From Paenibacillus algorifonticola (GTDB lineage: Bacteria > Bacillota > Bacilli > Paenibacillales > Paenibacillaceae), in contig NZ_LAQO01000042.1 of assembly GCF_000971975.1 (NCBI RefSeq), forward strand, positions 1 through 64,000: 64,000 bases of DNA, written 5' to 3'. The notes beneath the pieces were generated by a model. That model was not told the origin of the DNA. It made no database searches and was given only the letters and a program-made list of their open reading frames with translations. The translations under genes and the position numbers were made by a program. Positions 1 to 9,358 of the stretch are shown piece by piece. The number at the start of each line of letters is the position of its first letter. Positions within the stretch are counted from its first letter, which is position 1.

Positions 1-69
1 TTTTACGACCAACTATCGTTTTCTTAATCTTCAGACAAAATCAATGTCATAGTTTATGCAACGCTAGTG
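1..69. mobile_element. Right end of a second, diverged IS4-type element (truncated by window edge)
   Basis: The 14-bp terminal sequence ATGCAACGCTAGTG ends at 69 and is identical to the right terminus of the complete element at 112-1443. The preceding 40 bases (CGTTTTCT, AAT and TTC blocks) align loosely with the complete element's right end but carry many differences, so this is a relative rather than a fresh copy. Only 42 bp separate it from the next element. Confidence 0.6.
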
Positions 70-111
70 TGCACAGGTAAACTGAAAAACATATTTGAAT
101 ATATACGGTTC

Positions 112-1443
112 CACTAGCGTTGCATTAATGTTCTCTGAATCTTCATAAATTTCTGTTTTCTCGAAAGGAGAACACAAAAAAATCCTTTACAATAGATCGG
201 AGAGGTAGACCTGTCCATAAATCCATTGAAAAGGATCATCGCATGGACAATCATACGCTATTATCTTCATTTGGTAAATGGCTTGCGCCAATTTGTACAA
301 AAATGTTCATAACTGCTGTAACGGAATGCCAGCAGGATAAATATGCGAAAAAGCTAACCACCACTGCCTATCTCAAGTTGTTTCTGCTTGCACAATTGCA
401 AAATCGTGAAGGCTTGCGCCATATCGCCGACGATGTGCTGTGTGAAGACTTGCAGCGCGAACTCCGCCTGACTTCAATCTCGGCTTCGCAGCTAAGCCGC
501 AAACACAAGCAAGTTGATCCGGAGTTATTGCGACACGTGTTCGAGCGGCTGGCTAAGCTTGCATTGTCACGCCAATGCGCGGTTGCTCATCGGCACAAGA
601 TCAAAATCGTGGATTCGACTACGGTGACGTTATGTCTGCAAAAATTCAAGTGGGCTGAGTTTCGCAAGACGAAAGCAGGCATCAAGATCCATAGGCGACT
701 GGCCTTTATGGACGAGCAAGACGTCGTCCCGGAGAAGGCAACGGTGACGGTAGCCAAGAAAAATGACCGCACCCAGATGGATGAACTCGTTTATGAGCCG
801 GGCGTCACGTACGTCTTTGATCGTGGCTACATCGACTATACGACTTTCGATCGCTACTGTTTAGACGGCATCTTATTCGTCACACGGCTGAAGAGCCATA
901 CGCATATCGAGCCGCTGGAGGAACTCACTGTTCCCGAAGGCAGCCCGGTTTCAGCCGATTGGCGCGTCCGAATCGGCTCCCAGCAGAAGAAAATGAAGCA
1001 TGAGCTACGGATGGTACAGACGCAAGATTCTGAAGGTAATCTGCTCTTCCTGGTGACCAACCGTTTCGACCTGACCTGTGATGAAATCAGCGAGATGTAT
1101 CGCAGTCGCTGGGCCATAGAGACATTCTTCAAGTGGATGAAGCAGCATTTGCAGATCAAGCATCTTTACGGTACGAGCGAGCATGCTGTCTATAATCAGG
1201 TCTGGATCGCCCTGATTGCGTTTTGCTTACTCGTACTGGTAAAGCTGGAAACGAAGGTCAAACACAGCTTGTTGCAGCTCACTCGCTGGCTAACGAAGTT
1301 ATACAAAAGTGAACAGAATTGCATAATTCAACCAAATGGACGAGCTACCTTTGAGAGCTGTCCGACTCTTTCGTTTCACCGCAAAAACTCGTTTTCTGAA
1401 TATTCGGTTTTTGATAGCGGCAAGATTTTATGCAACGCTAGTG
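112..1443 (+). mobile_element. IS4-family insertion sequence, about 1.33 kb, with 14-bp perfect terminal inverted repeats
   Basis: CACTAGCGTTGCAT at 112-125 is the exact reverse complement of ATGCAACGCTAGTG at 1430-1443, and the two enclose one transposase gene. I could not see a 9-12 bp target duplication: the flanks ATATACGGTTC and TGTTGAAATAT differ. This fits an old insertion or a rearranged edge. The right end lies in the remains of an NlpC/P60 gene. Confidence 0.75.
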
Positions 1444-1508
1444 TGTTGAAATATACGACCTGCAAGCGACTTGATGAAGCGTCAATAACCTTGCCGTTAC
1501 CGGCATAA
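243..1508 (+). CDS. IS4-family DDE transposase, reading frame runs through the right terminal repeat
   Basis: A 421-aa transposase of the IS4 group. It shows the first catalytic Asp in IVDSTTV (about residue 124), the second in FDRGYIDY, and the Y-R-E signature as YRSRWAIETFFKWMKQ near residue 290, followed by a hydrophobic C-terminal segment. AAGGATC lies just before the ATG. The frame does not stop inside the element: it crosses the terminal repeat at 1430-1443 and ends at 1508 in flanking DNA. About the last 25 residues are therefore antisense translation of an NlpC/P60 remnant, and the C-terminus is probably not native. The protein may still be active, since the catalytic region is intact. 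Confidence 0.8.
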   Translation: MDNHTLLSSFGKWLAPICTKMFITAVTECQQDKYAKKLTTTAYLKLFLLAQLQNREGLRHIADDVLCEDLQRELRLTSISASQLSRKHKQVDPELLRHVFERLAKLALSRQCAVAHRHKIKIVDSTTVTLCLQKFKWAEFRKTKAGIKIHRRLAFMDEQDVVPEKATVTVAKKNDRTQMDELVYEPGVTYVFDRGYIDYTTFDRYCLDGILFVTRLKSHTHIEPLEELTVPEGSPVSADWRVRIGSQQKKMKHELRMVQTQDSEGNLLFLVTNRFDLTCDEISEMYRSRWAIETFFKWMKQHLQIKHLYGTSEHAVYNQVWIALIAFCLLVLVKLETKVKHSLLQLTRWLTKLYKSEQNCIIQPNGRATFESCPTLSFHRKNSFSEYSVFDSGKILCNASVLKYTTCKRLDEASITLPLPA

Positions 1509-1567
1509 ATGCTGACATACGTAATATCCATTAATCCCCATTTTTATCATAACTCCAGAAGAGCAAG
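1446..1567 (-). pseudogene. NlpC/P60 endopeptidase remnant (C-terminal part)
   Basis: Read on the minus strand this stretch encodes LFWSYDKNG, then, after a one-base frame change, MDITYVSIYAGNGKVIDASS and SRLQVVYFN. It matches the C-terminal part of the intact NlpC/P60 gene at 28947-29462 (MDITHVGIYAGNGKVVDASS). The IS4-type element cuts it off on one side and the hydrolase gene abuts the other. Protein similarity is high but DNA identity is moderate, so it is an old paralogue rather than a recent copy. Confidence 0.7.
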
Positions 1568-2353
1568 TTAATGATACCCATGACAAACTAAAAAATCTCG
1601 GACAACAGCATTAAACTTTAAAGGCTGGCACAGATGGCTTGGATCAAGAGAATCATTGATAATTTCAACTTTGGAACGCGGCAATAGCCTCCTCATTTCC
1701 TGTGCTTCCTTAACCAAATATGTGTTTCCTTTGCTGGCAATAAGCAAGACCGGAATTTGAAGTAAAGGGGCAAATTCTCTGTAATTCAAGCGATGAAGCG
1801 CATATTCTTGTTTAATCGTTTCTGTCGGCCTTTTCTGGAGCCCTTCTCTTTTTAAAATTTTATAGGCCTGCAGCCACTGAGAATATATGATTCTTGTTGT
1901 TCGTGTCCCCATATCTTCAGGAATAAAATGGGACAATGCGGCAAGAGACTGAAAAAAACGAACCGTTCGATTTTGGGTGATTGACCAATGATGACTATCG
2001 GCAGCAACAACTGCGCGGACTTTATCAGGATACAAATGCGCAAATTTTTGAACCACAAAACCGCCTCCCGAAAATCCTATGAACACGGCATTTGTTATAT
2101 CAAGCTGATTTAATAGTGCAGAAATATCTCGACATTGTTCTTGGATGATTTCTTTGCCCGAAACACCAAGCTTTCCGGATTGTCCGTTCCCCCTCAAATC
2201 CATAGAAACTACTCTGTAATTATGCCTGAAATATTCAATTTGCGGCTCAAACAAACGATGCGAAAATGAAGGTCCTGGTATAAAAATCAGAGGCAGACCA
2301 TTCCCGCGGGATTCGTAATATATAGAGCAATTTCTTCGCATGATTTGCGGCAT
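1568..2353 (-). CDS. Alpha/beta hydrolase, last gene of the kdp operon
   Basis: A 261-aa alpha/beta-hydrolase-fold protein without signal peptide. The oxyanion-side LIFIPGPSF motif is followed by the strand DLRGNGQSG, the nucleophile elbow GFSGGG (about residue 95), and a C-terminal DPSHLCQP that supplies the likely catalytic His. The start ATG at 2353 follows GAGGTGAAAGAGA. It begins only 32 bp after the stop of the KdpD-like gene on the same strand, so it is probably cotranscribed with kdp. Substrate is unknown; nothing ties it to potassium transport beyond position. Confidence 0.75.
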   Translation of the reverse strand: MPQIMRRNCSIYYESRGNGLPLIFIPGPSFSHRLFEPQIEYFRHNYRVVSMDLRGNGQSGKLGVSGKEIIQEQCRDISALLNQLDITNAVFIGFSGGGFVVQKFAHLYPDKVRAVVAADSHHWSITQNRTVRFFQSLAALSHFIPEDMGTRTTRIIYSQWLQAYKILKREGLQKRPTETIKQEYALHRLNYREFAPLLQIPVLLIASKGNTYLVKEAQEMRRLLPRSKVEIINDSLDPSHLCQPLKFNAVVRDFLVCHGYH

Positions 2354-2385
2354 TCTCTTTCACCTCGACCTCGAAAAGTAATGAA

Positions 2386-4719
2386 TTATGATTTGTCCAA
2401 CGGTTTGGCATGAGGCTCAAAGTCCGCAACAATCAGAACATCCATATGTCGGGCTTGCCGCAGTACAGTCTTGACGATGGAACCATGGCGCACAAGCTTC
2501 CAGATGTTCTTGCCGGATTGCCCCAAAACCATTTGCGTTGCCATTCTCTCGTCCGATTTTCCGATCAGAATGGAAGCAATGTCTCGTTCTCTTGCTGTAA
2601 ATTGCACTTCGAATATGCCTCCCAAACGCATGGACAATTCCTTTAATCGTTCGAGACGCTTGTTCAGCTCATCCGAAATCAAATGGCCCTTGTGAACATA
2701 AATCACGTACCACTCGGCTTTCAAACGATATGCGATTCGAAATCCCCTTCTAATCAAACGCTCTGCATTAGGACTTGCCGTTACTCCCACACAAATCGTT
2801 TCTTTTCTTCTCCATGGTCCCCGAAGCGAAGCTTTGCGCTCCCAGGATTCCAATCGCTCATCTACATCATCCGCAATCTCCCGAAGTGCAAGCTCACGCA
2901 GCGCGATCAAATTTCCTGTTTTGAAAAAAGAACCTAAAGCCTGTTCGATTTTATTAGCTGTATAGATCCTTCCTTCTCTCATGCGCTGCTGCAAGGACGC
3001 AGGCGATACATCAATGAGTTGGACTTCGTCCGCCAAATGCAGAATATGGTCTGGAACAGTTTCCCTTACCCTAACGCCAGTAATTTGCTCAACAGCGTCA
3101 TTCAAGCTTTCCAGATGCTGAACGTTCATAGTGGAAATCACAGAAATGCCGGCATTCAGGACTTCCAGCACATCGGTATAGCGTTTCCGGTTTTTGCTGC
3201 CAGGAACATTGGTATGGGCTAACTCATCGATTAACACTACCTCAGGATTACGCTTTATAATCGCCGGAACATCCATTTCCTCGAGCTCTGTTCCTCGATA
3301 AGGTGTTTTGTTTCTAGGGATGATCGGCAGTTCGCCTACCTGTTCCAACGTTTCAGCGCGGCCATGCGTCTCCAGAAGACCGATGACAACATCGATTTGT
3401 TTTTTAAGGAGGTCATTCCCTTCCCTAAGCATCGTGTACGTTTTCCCAACGCCGGGGGCTGCGCCGATGTAGACTTTAAACTTCCCTCGCTTGATTTTCT
3501 GTATTTGTTCCTCCATTTCCTGATCCGTAAGGCGATGATAGGCGCTCGACTCCCGATTTTGGTGCGTCCTGGTAGGCAATACTCGTCTACCTTCCCGTTC
3601 TGAGCTGTCGGCCATAAACAAGAGATCGACATTTTTGATTTTGCTCAATAGCCGGTTTGCAAATGACCCCCTCCAAAACTCTTGCCATGGGCTCATCTTG
3701 GAATGTCCCATCACGATTCGGGTAACGTTATGGCTAGCTGCGTAATGGCCTAATTTAGATGGTAGCTCGCGCCGGGAAGCAATCGGAATCTCTTCGAATA
3801 CTCCTTCTACTTTTTCAACCAATTGAAGCAACGAGCGCTTAAAGGTCAACGATTCTTTAGACATCGTTTGTTTCGGATTGACGAATGTGACGACGAGCAG
3901 GTCGCCGCCGAGCCGTTTGGCCACCTGCTGGCCTCTTCGCACGTAGATCGAGCCATTCCAATGGTACTGCGCCGACACAAGGATACGCTCTGCCGCACCA
4001 GATGGGCCGAACAAGCCAGTAGCTTCCCGATGCTTTTCCAACGATTCGTTCACGCCTTCAGCCATAAGCCGCAAAGCAAGCTCCCGAAGTTTCGCTAAAT
4101 TGCCCCGTTTGAACAGGCTTGGATCGGGATGATGGAAACGGCCATCAGTTAATCGTTCCAGTATCGCCTCCGGCGTTACATCGATCAAACGAACCTCATC
4201 TGCGGAATCCAGTATATCGGAGGGAATCGTATGCTCCGCTGTGATACCCGTTAATTTATGAGCGAGCTCGAATACCCCCTCCAGCTCATAGACATTAACC
4301 GTTGTAATGACACTGATTCCCCGATCCAGCAAATAACGAATGTCATCCAGCCTAGTCGGGTGCTGCGCTCCTTCTCGGTTCCGATGGGCCAAGCCGTCCA
4401 CCAGAACCACTTCCGGATTGCGCTCTAGCAACGAATCCAAATTTAAATCTTTGTATTCGACGCCATCCTTTATCCAATGAATGCTTGGAATCCGCTCCAA
4501 ATCTCCAATCTGCTCCAACGTCTCGGGGCGTTGTCCGGTTGAAACAGCACAGATCACCACATTAACCCCTTGCCGTTGTAACATTTGTCCTTCCTGGAGC
4601 ATATGATAGGTTTTGCCTGAACCGCTCACAGCTCCAATGTAAATTTTCAAACGCCCTCGGTGAAGTCGGTAAATGGAATATAAAATTTCTTCCGGCGTTT
4701 TTCGCTTGAATGGCTCCAT
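2386..4719 (-). CDS. Tandem double KdpD sensory protein (two KdpD-N + USP units, no histidine kinase)
   Basis: A 777-aa cytosolic protein built as two KdpD N-terminal halves about 390 residues apart. Unit 1 has Walker A GAVSGSGKT (29-37) and a USP domain at about 245-370. Unit 2 has Walker A GAAPGVGKT (419-427) and USP at about 638-765. Unit 2 is canonical (LETHGRAET; VVLIDELAHTN with D498-E499). Unit 1 has lost key positions: VSTGQRPET in place of the E-x-HGR motif, and VVLVDGLAH with Glu replaced by Gly109. There is no transmembrane, HisKA or ATPase region; these are encoded by the separate gene at 10573. RBS GAGGTGAGG precedes the ATG. It presumably senses ions or nucleotides for, or regulates, KdpFABC or the separate kinase; this role is inferred. 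Confidence 0.9.
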   Translation of the reverse strand: MEPFKRKTPEEILYSIYRLHRGRLKIYIGAVSGSGKTYHMLQEGQMLQRQGVNVVICAVSTGQRPETLEQIGDLERIPSIHWIKDGVEYKDLNLDSLLERNPEVVLVDGLAHRNREGAQHPTRLDDIRYLLDRGISVITTVNVYELEGVFELAHKLTGITAEHTIPSDILDSADEVRLIDVTPEAILERLTDGRFHHPDPSLFKRGNLAKLRELALRLMAEGVNESLEKHREATGLFGPSGAAERILVSAQYHWNGSIYVRRGQQVAKRLGGDLLVVTFVNPKQTMSKESLTFKRSLLQLVEKVEGVFEEIPIASRRELPSKLGHYAASHNVTRIVMGHSKMSPWQEFWRGSFANRLLSKIKNVDLLFMADSSEREGRRVLPTRTHQNRESSAYHRLTDQEMEEQIQKIKRGKFKVYIGAAPGVGKTYTMLREGNDLLKKQIDVVIGLLETHGRAETLEQVGELPIIPRNKTPYRGTELEEMDVPAIIKRNPEVVLIDELAHTNVPGSKNRKRYTDVLEVLNAGISVISTMNVQHLESLNDAVEQITGVRVRETVPDHILHLADEVQLIDVSPASLQQRMREGRIYTANKIEQALGSFFKTGNLIALRELALREIADDVDERLESWERKASLRGPWRRKETICVGVTASPNAERLIRRGFRIAYRLKAEWYVIYVHKGHLISDELNKRLERLKELSMRLGGIFEVQFTARERDIASILIGKSDERMATQMVLGQSGKNIWKLVRHGSIVKTVLRQARHMDVLIVADFEPHAKPLDKS

Positions 4720-4760
4720 GTCCTCACCTCGTTCCCTTGAGCAAATAACAAACGGAAATT

Positions 4761-4785
4761 CCCTGCCCCATATAAGCAGGCAGGG
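4761..4785 (-). other. Intercistronic hairpin between kdpC and the KdpD-like gene
   Basis: CCCTGCC and GGCAGGG form a 7-bp GC-rich stem with an 11-nt loop in the 81-bp gap. It is followed on the minus strand by only a weak U-tract, so it is more likely a partial terminator or mRNA-stability element than a full stop. It could lower expression of the sensor relative to the pump; this is inference. Confidence 0.4.
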
Positions 4786-4800
4786 AGATTCATATTTCGT

Positions 4801-5373
4801 TTACCTCGCAAGCAAACGCTGTAGTTCGATATTGAGCTGCAATACATTTACCGCAGGTTCGCCTAAGAATCCAAACGTCCGCTGGCTCGTTTGTTCTTGC
4901 ACAAGTCTTTCCAACTGTTGCGGTTCCATACCGGTCAAGCGGCTGATTCGAGGAATTTGAGCACGCGCCGCCTCCGGGCTGATATCAGGGTCCAAGCCTG
5001 ATGCGGAGTTGGTCAGAAGATCAATTGGCAGATCACGGACAGAAACTTCCGGGTTATTCATTTTCCATTCCTCCACAGAAGCTGTCACCCGTTCCATCAA
5101 TTCGGGATGTGATGGCGCATAGTTCGGCGATCCCGATCCATCCGCCTGATACTCAATACTGGAGATACGGCCATGGAAAAATTCGGATTCGCTAAACAAT
5201 TGTCCAATCAACCTGGAGCCGATTACGGTTCCATCATCGTCTTGAACCAGGCTTCCATCGGCTTGTTCGGGGAATAAGATCTGTGCCATCCCGGTAACCG
5301 CCAGGTTATAACCAAGTCCGCATAATGCCATGAATAGCAAGCTGATTCGCAAGCTGGATGCCAATACTTTCAT
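4801..5373 (-). CDS. kdpC: K+-transporting ATPase subunit KdpC
   Basis: A 190-aa KdpC. It has one N-terminal membrane helix (LRISLLFMALCGLGYNLAV), then the conserved GSRLIGQLF, FHGRISS, SGSPNYAPSHPEL, LLTNSASGLDPDISPEAA and IPRISRLTG segments. KdpC is the single-pass subunit that stabilises the KdpFABC complex at the plasma membrane. Start ATG follows AAGGAAGGACCGGAG, 18 bp after kdpB. Length is normal for the family. Confidence 0.96.
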   Translation of the reverse strand: MKVLASSLRISLLFMALCGLGYNLAVTGMAQILFPEQADGSLVQDDDGTVIGSRLIGQLFSESEFFHGRISSIEYQADGSGSPNYAPSHPELMERVTASVEEWKMNNPEVSVRDLPIDLLTNSASGLDPDISPEAARAQIPRISRLTGMEPQQLERLVQEQTSQRTFGFLGEPAVNVLQLNIELQRLLAR

Positions 5374-5391
5374 CTCCGGTCCTTCCTTTCG

Positions 5392-7419
5392 TCATACCCA
5401 TAAATGGATAACAAGGTCAATGAGCTTGATGCCGGCAAAGGGGACAATCACACCGCCTAAGCCATATATAAACAAATTACGTTTTAACAGTTGCGCTGAA
5501 CTGACTGCTTTATAGGCGACGCCTTTCATTGCTAGCGGAATTAACAGCGGGATGATGATCGCATTGAAAATGAGCGCGGATAGAATGGCCGACATCGGCG
5601 ATCCCAACTGCATGACATTCAGCGTATTCATCTCCGGAATGGCGAGCATAAACATAGCAGGCAGGATGGCGAAGTATTTGGCAATATCGTTGGAAATGCT
5701 GAACGTCGTAAGTGCGCCGCGCGTCATCAGAAGCTGCTTTCCAATCGCCACAACTTCAATGATTTTGGACGGGTCGGAGTCTAAATCCACCATATTGGCT
5801 GCTTCCTTGGCGGCTACCGTACCACTATTCATAGCGATTCCCACATCCGCCTGCGCCAATGCAGGCGCATCGTTCGTGCCGTCTCCCGTCATTGCGACCA
5901 GCTTGCCTTCTGCCTGCTCCCGCCGAATCACGGCTATTTTATCTTCCGGTTTGCTCTCCGCAATAAAGTCATCTACTCCAGCCTCTCTCGCGATTGTAGC
6001 CGCAGTGAGCGGGTTATCGCCTGTACACATCACCGTTTTAATGCCCATTTGGCGCATTTGGTCGAAACGTTCACGCATACCGGGCTTGACCGTATCTTTT
6101 AAATAGATGACGCCGTAAATTCGGTTATCAACTGCCACGGCCAGCGGCGTGCCCCCGGCAGAAGCGACTTTATCAGCTGCCACATCCAAATCGGTCGGCA
6201 TGATCCCGTTCTGTGCAGCTACCCATCTTTTAATCGCGTCGACGGCCCCTTTGCGTACTTTTCGGCCATCCGACAAATCAATCCCACTCATTCGTGTTTC
6301 CGCTTTGAATTCGATGAACTCCCCACCGGAAGCCGATGATTCGTTATACCCGAGCTCCAGCTTCTTCATCAAGTCCAGTACGGAACGTCCTTCCGGCGTC
6401 TCATCCTTCATTGAGCTGATGGCCGCCCATTCGCCTACTTCAATCTGTTTGGCACCGCCAACCGGAATGAATTCGCTAGCCATCCGGTTGCCGTAGGTGA
6501 TCGTACCGGTTTTGTCAAGAATGATCGTATTAATATCGCCCGCAGCTTCCACAGCTTTTCCCGACATGGCAATCACGTTAAACCGGGTCACCCGGTCCAT
6601 TCCCGCGATTCCGATCGCAGACAATAATCCTCCGATTGTAGTCGGGATGAGGCAAACGAGCAGGGCAATCAGGACGGGGACATCAATTTCAATATTCAAG
6701 TAGTCCCCGAAAAACGGCAGTGTCACAACGACAATAAGGAAAATCAGGGTCAAACTGATCAGAACCGTATTCAGGGCAATTTCATTCGGCGTTTTTTGCC
6801 GTTTTGCCCCCTCGACAAGCGAAATCATACGATCCAGAAACGATTCGCCAGGATCGCTGGTGATCCTCACTTTGATCTGGTCGCTAATGACACGCGTTCC
6901 ACCTGTTACGGAACTGAAATCGCCTCCAGCTTCCTTAATGACAGGCGCGGACTCCCCCGTAATAGCCGATTCGTCTACTGACGCGAGCCCTTCGATGACC
7001 TCCCCATCTCCCGGAATCATTTCTCCTTGTGATATGACGACAATATCTCCTTTACGAAGATCCGTTGAAGCCACCTGCTTGATCTCTCCGCCGACCCATT
7101 TGTTTGCAACAATATCTTTTTTTGTCTGTTTTAAAGAATCCGCTTGCGCCTTGCCTCTTCCTTCAGCCAATGCCTCCGCAAAGTTCGCAAACAACAACGT
7201 CACCAACAAAATGGCAGCAACCACTATATTGAACCAAGCCGGTGTCGAGCCTTGGAACGCTCCGGGAAAAAAGCATAGAAATAATGTGATGATAAATCCT
7301 ATCTCCACTACAAACAGGATTGGATTACGAAACATGACTCTAGGGTCCAGCTTCATGAACGCTTCTTTGACAGCATTCCGAATAATCGGCCCGCTAAGCA
7401 TAGATGTTTTAGTTTGCAT
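5392..7419 (-). CDS. kdpB: K+-transporting P-type ATPase catalytic subunit KdpB
   Basis: A 675-aa P-type ATPase. It carries the actuator-domain TGES motif, the phosphorylation motif [15 protein letters not shown] and the hinge [11 protein letters not shown], with paired membrane helices before and after the cytoplasmic domains and a C-terminal helix cluster. It hydrolyses ATP to drive K+ moved through KdpA. I place the start at ATG 7419 because GGAGGT lies 7 bp upstream; a longer frame begins at 7443 but lacks a ribosome site and would almost touch the kdpA stop. All motifs are intact. Confidence 0.96.
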   Translation of the reverse strand: MQTKTSMLSGPIIRNAVKEAFMKLDPRVMFRNPILFVVEIGFIITLFLCFFPGAFQGSTPAWFNIVVAAILLVTLLFANFAEALAEGRGKAQADSLKQTKKDIVANKWVGGEIKQVASTDLRKGDIVVISQGEMIPGDGEVIEGLASVDESAITGESAPVIKEAGGDFSSVTGGTRVISDQIKVRITSDPGESFLDRMISLVEGAKRQKTPNEIALNTVLISLTLIFLIVVVTLPFFGDYLNIEIDVPVLIALLVCLIPTTIGGLLSAIGIAGMDRVTRFNVIAMSGKAVEAAGDINTIILDKTGTITYGNRMASEFIPVGGAKQIEVGEWAAISSMKDETPEGRSVLDLMKKLELGYNESSASGGEFIEFKAETRMSGIDLSDGRKVRKGAVDAIKRWVAAQNGIMPTDLDVAADKVASAGGTPLAVAVDNRIYGVIYLKDTVKPGMRERFDQMRQMGIKTVMCTGDNPLTAATIAREAGVDDFIAESKPEDKIAVIRREQAEGKLVAMTGDGTNDAPALAQADVGIAMNSGTVAAKEAANMVDLDSDPSKIIEVVAIGKQLLMTRGALTTFSISNDIAKYFAILPAMFMLAIPEMNTLNVMQLGSPMSAILSALIFNAIIIPLLIPLAMKGVAYKAVSSAQLLKRNLFIYGLGGVIVPFAGIKLIDLVIHLWV

Positions 7420-7445
7420 CGTGAGAACCTCCATTACAATCAAAC

Positions 7446-9116
7446 TTATGGTTTCAATGTCAACTGTTCTGCAATTGGGCCGAGTACGAGACTTGGGAAG
7501 AACGTTAACGCTCCAACGATCAGCACAGCAGCCAAAAATACAATCGCGAACAATCCTGTGTCCGTCCTAAAGGTGCCTGTTGTTTCCGGCACCGTCTTCT
7601 TGGCAGCAAGCGACCCGGCTACAGCAAGCAAAGCGACAATGGAGAAATACCTGCCTAAGAACATAACGATTCCGGTTGTGATGTTCCAGAACAATGTATT
7701 ATCACCTAGCCCTTCGAATCCGGAACCGTTGTTCGCAGCAGACGAGGTAAACTCGTACATCGCCTGCGTCAGGCCGTGAAAGCCCGGATTGGACAGCGTA
7801 TCGGGATAGCTGAACAGCGCAATTGCCGTTGGAACCAGAATGAGAAAAGGCGAAACTAGCATCGTGACGGCAATCAGCTTCATTTCCTTGCCTTCTATTT
7901 TTTTGCCCAAGAACTCCGGTGTACGCCCTACCATTAGCCCCGAAAGAAACACACCGATTATGGCATACATGAGTACATTCATAAAACCGGCTCCAACACC
8001 TCCGAAAGCCGTATTCAGCATCATATTGGCAATGGTGATCATTCCGCCGATTGGCGTCAGCGTATCATGCATCGCATTGACCGCCCCCGTTTCGGATGCC
8101 GTTGTTACGACTGAATACAAGGAAGATTGTGCAACTCCGAATCGAACCTCCTTGCCCTCCATACTGCCTTGTTCATGCTGAATGCCCATTGCATTCAGAG
8201 CCGGATTGCCGGCATTTTCAGCCGTCAGCGAAACGCCCAGCAAAACAATAAAGAGCATGGCCATGGAAACAAACAGTACCCTTCCCTGCTTGGCATTCCC
8301 GACCATCTTGCCGTATGCAAAAGGTAGGGATGTCGTAAGTAACATCATTAGCAAGATCTGAATCAAATTACTAATCGCATTGGGGTTTTCAAACGGGTGA
8401 GCCGAGTTGACGCCCATAAATCCCCCACCGTTATTCCCAAGCTCCTTAATGGACAAGAACGAACCCATCGGGCCTCTGGCAATTGTTTGCTCACCGCCTT
8501 GAATCGTTTGAGCGACCGCCGCCGGTTCAAGCGTCTGTGGAACGCCTTGCGCAATAAAAATAAGGGCCGTAACAAAAGCAATCGGCAGCAATACCCGTGT
8601 AATAGCACGAGTCATATCGACGAAAAAATTGCCTAACGGTTTTCCGGCCAGCCCGCGCATAAAAGCGAACACCGCTGCAAGCGCGGTTGCCGGAGCCGTA
8701 AACATCATAAAAACAATAGCAATCATTTGCGACAAGTACGATAATCCACTCTCCCCGCTGTAGTGCTGCAGATTGGTGTTTGTCATAAAGCTGATTGCCG
8801 TATTAAATGCAAGGCTCGGGTCCATATTGGCAATACCGGCCGGATTCAGCGGCAAATACGCCTGTGTTCGAAACACGAGATATACGAGCAGGATCATCAC
8901 GCTATTACTAATGACTAAGGTCGCAGCGTATCTCTTCCACGTTTGATTTTCTTGGTGAATGCCTCCGATGGCATAAATCAATTTTTCCAATGGGCCATAG
9001 ACTCGATCCAGTCCTGATGGGTTGTAATCATATGCCTTGGCCATATATAGTCCAGTAGGCCGAGCCAACAGCAGGACTAACAACAATGTAACAACAATGG
9101 CAATCATTCCGGCCAT
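7446..9116 (-). CDS. kdpA: K+-transporting ATPase channel subunit KdpA
   Basis: A 556-aa polytopic membrane protein of the superfamily of K+ transporters. The four selectivity-filter loops are visible: [44 protein letters not shown] and [13 protein letters not shown]. It forms the high-affinity K+ pathway of KdpFABC. Start ATG 9116 follows AAGGAG with good spacing. It lies 34 bp after kdpF and 26 bp before kdpB, so translation is likely coupled across the set. Confidence 0.96.
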   Translation of the reverse strand: MAGMIAIVVTLLLVLLLARPTGLYMAKAYDYNPSGLDRVYGPLEKLIYAIGGIHQENQTWKRYAATLVISNSVMILLVYLVFRTQAYLPLNPAGIANMDPSLAFNTAISFMTNTNLQHYSGESGLSYLSQMIAIVFMMFTAPATALAAVFAFMRGLAGKPLGNFFVDMTRAITRVLLPIAFVTALIFIAQGVPQTLEPAAVAQTIQGGEQTIARGPMGSFLSIKELGNNGGGFMGVNSAHPFENPNAISNLIQILLMMLLTTSLPFAYGKMVGNAKQGRVLFVSMAMLFIVLLGVSLTAENAGNPALNAMGIQHEQGSMEGKEVRFGVAQSSLYSVVTTASETGAVNAMHDTLTPIGGMITIANMMLNTAFGGVGAGFMNVLMYAIIGVFLSGLMVGRTPEFLGKKIEGKEMKLIAVTMLVSPFLILVPTAIALFSYPDTLSNPGFHGLTQAMYEFTSSAANNGSGFEGLGDNTLFWNITTGIVMFLGRYFSIVALLAVAGSLAAKKTVPETTGTFRTDTGLFAIVFLAAVLIVGALTFFPSLVLGPIAEQLTLKP

Positions 9117-9150
9117 ATGACGATACTCCTTCCTGAAAACAAGCGGTTTT

Positions 9151-9231
9151 TTAGAATTTCTCCGGCTTTACCAAAGCATATACCAGATAGAAAAACAACA
9201 GGACGACGACACCCTCCAATGCCCACATCAT
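9151..9231 (-). CDS. kdpF: KdpF, 26-aa stabilising peptide of the Kdp ATPase
   Basis: A 26-residue ORF that begins with two consecutive Met codons (9231, 9228) and consists of one hydrophobic helix (VVVLLFFYLVYALVKPEKF at the C-terminal end). The position directly before kdpA, the size and the C-terminal YxLxxPExF pattern are those of KdpF, which packs against KdpA and stabilises the complex. Its first ATG overlaps the stop codon of the preceding 35-aa peptide, implying coupled translation. Confidence 0.9.
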   Translation of the reverse strand: MMWALEGVVVLLFFYLVYALVKPEKF

Positions 9232-9335
9232 GCTTCTTCACGCCCTTCCTCCACCACTTTGCCTGACCAAGCGGCAAGGCCAATCATGGCTGCTGCCAGA
9301 CCAACCACCAAAGCAATCATTCCAATATCCAGCAT
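9228..9335 (-). CDS. 35-aa membrane peptide upstream of kdpF
   Basis: A 35-residue ORF with start ATG at 9335, 7 nt after AAGGAG. The first 24 residues form one hydrophobic helix (MIALVVGLAAAMIGLAAWSG) and the tail is charged (KVVEEGREEA). Its TGA overlaps the kdpF start. I do not recognise a family; by position it is a candidate additional small subunit or regulator of the Kdp pump. A well-placed ribosome site and overlapping stop/start argue that it is translated. Confidence 0.7.
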   Translation of the reverse strand: MLDIGMIALVVGLAAAMIGLAAWSGKVVEEGREEA

Positions 9336-9358
9336 CTTTCACATCTCCTTTTGAGGCT

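Noticed and set aside
112-1443. Target-site duplication of the IS4-type element
   Set aside because: The 11-12 bp on either side do not match; similar strings (TTGAATATATACG and TTGAAATATACG) are present but not adjacent to the ends in the right way.
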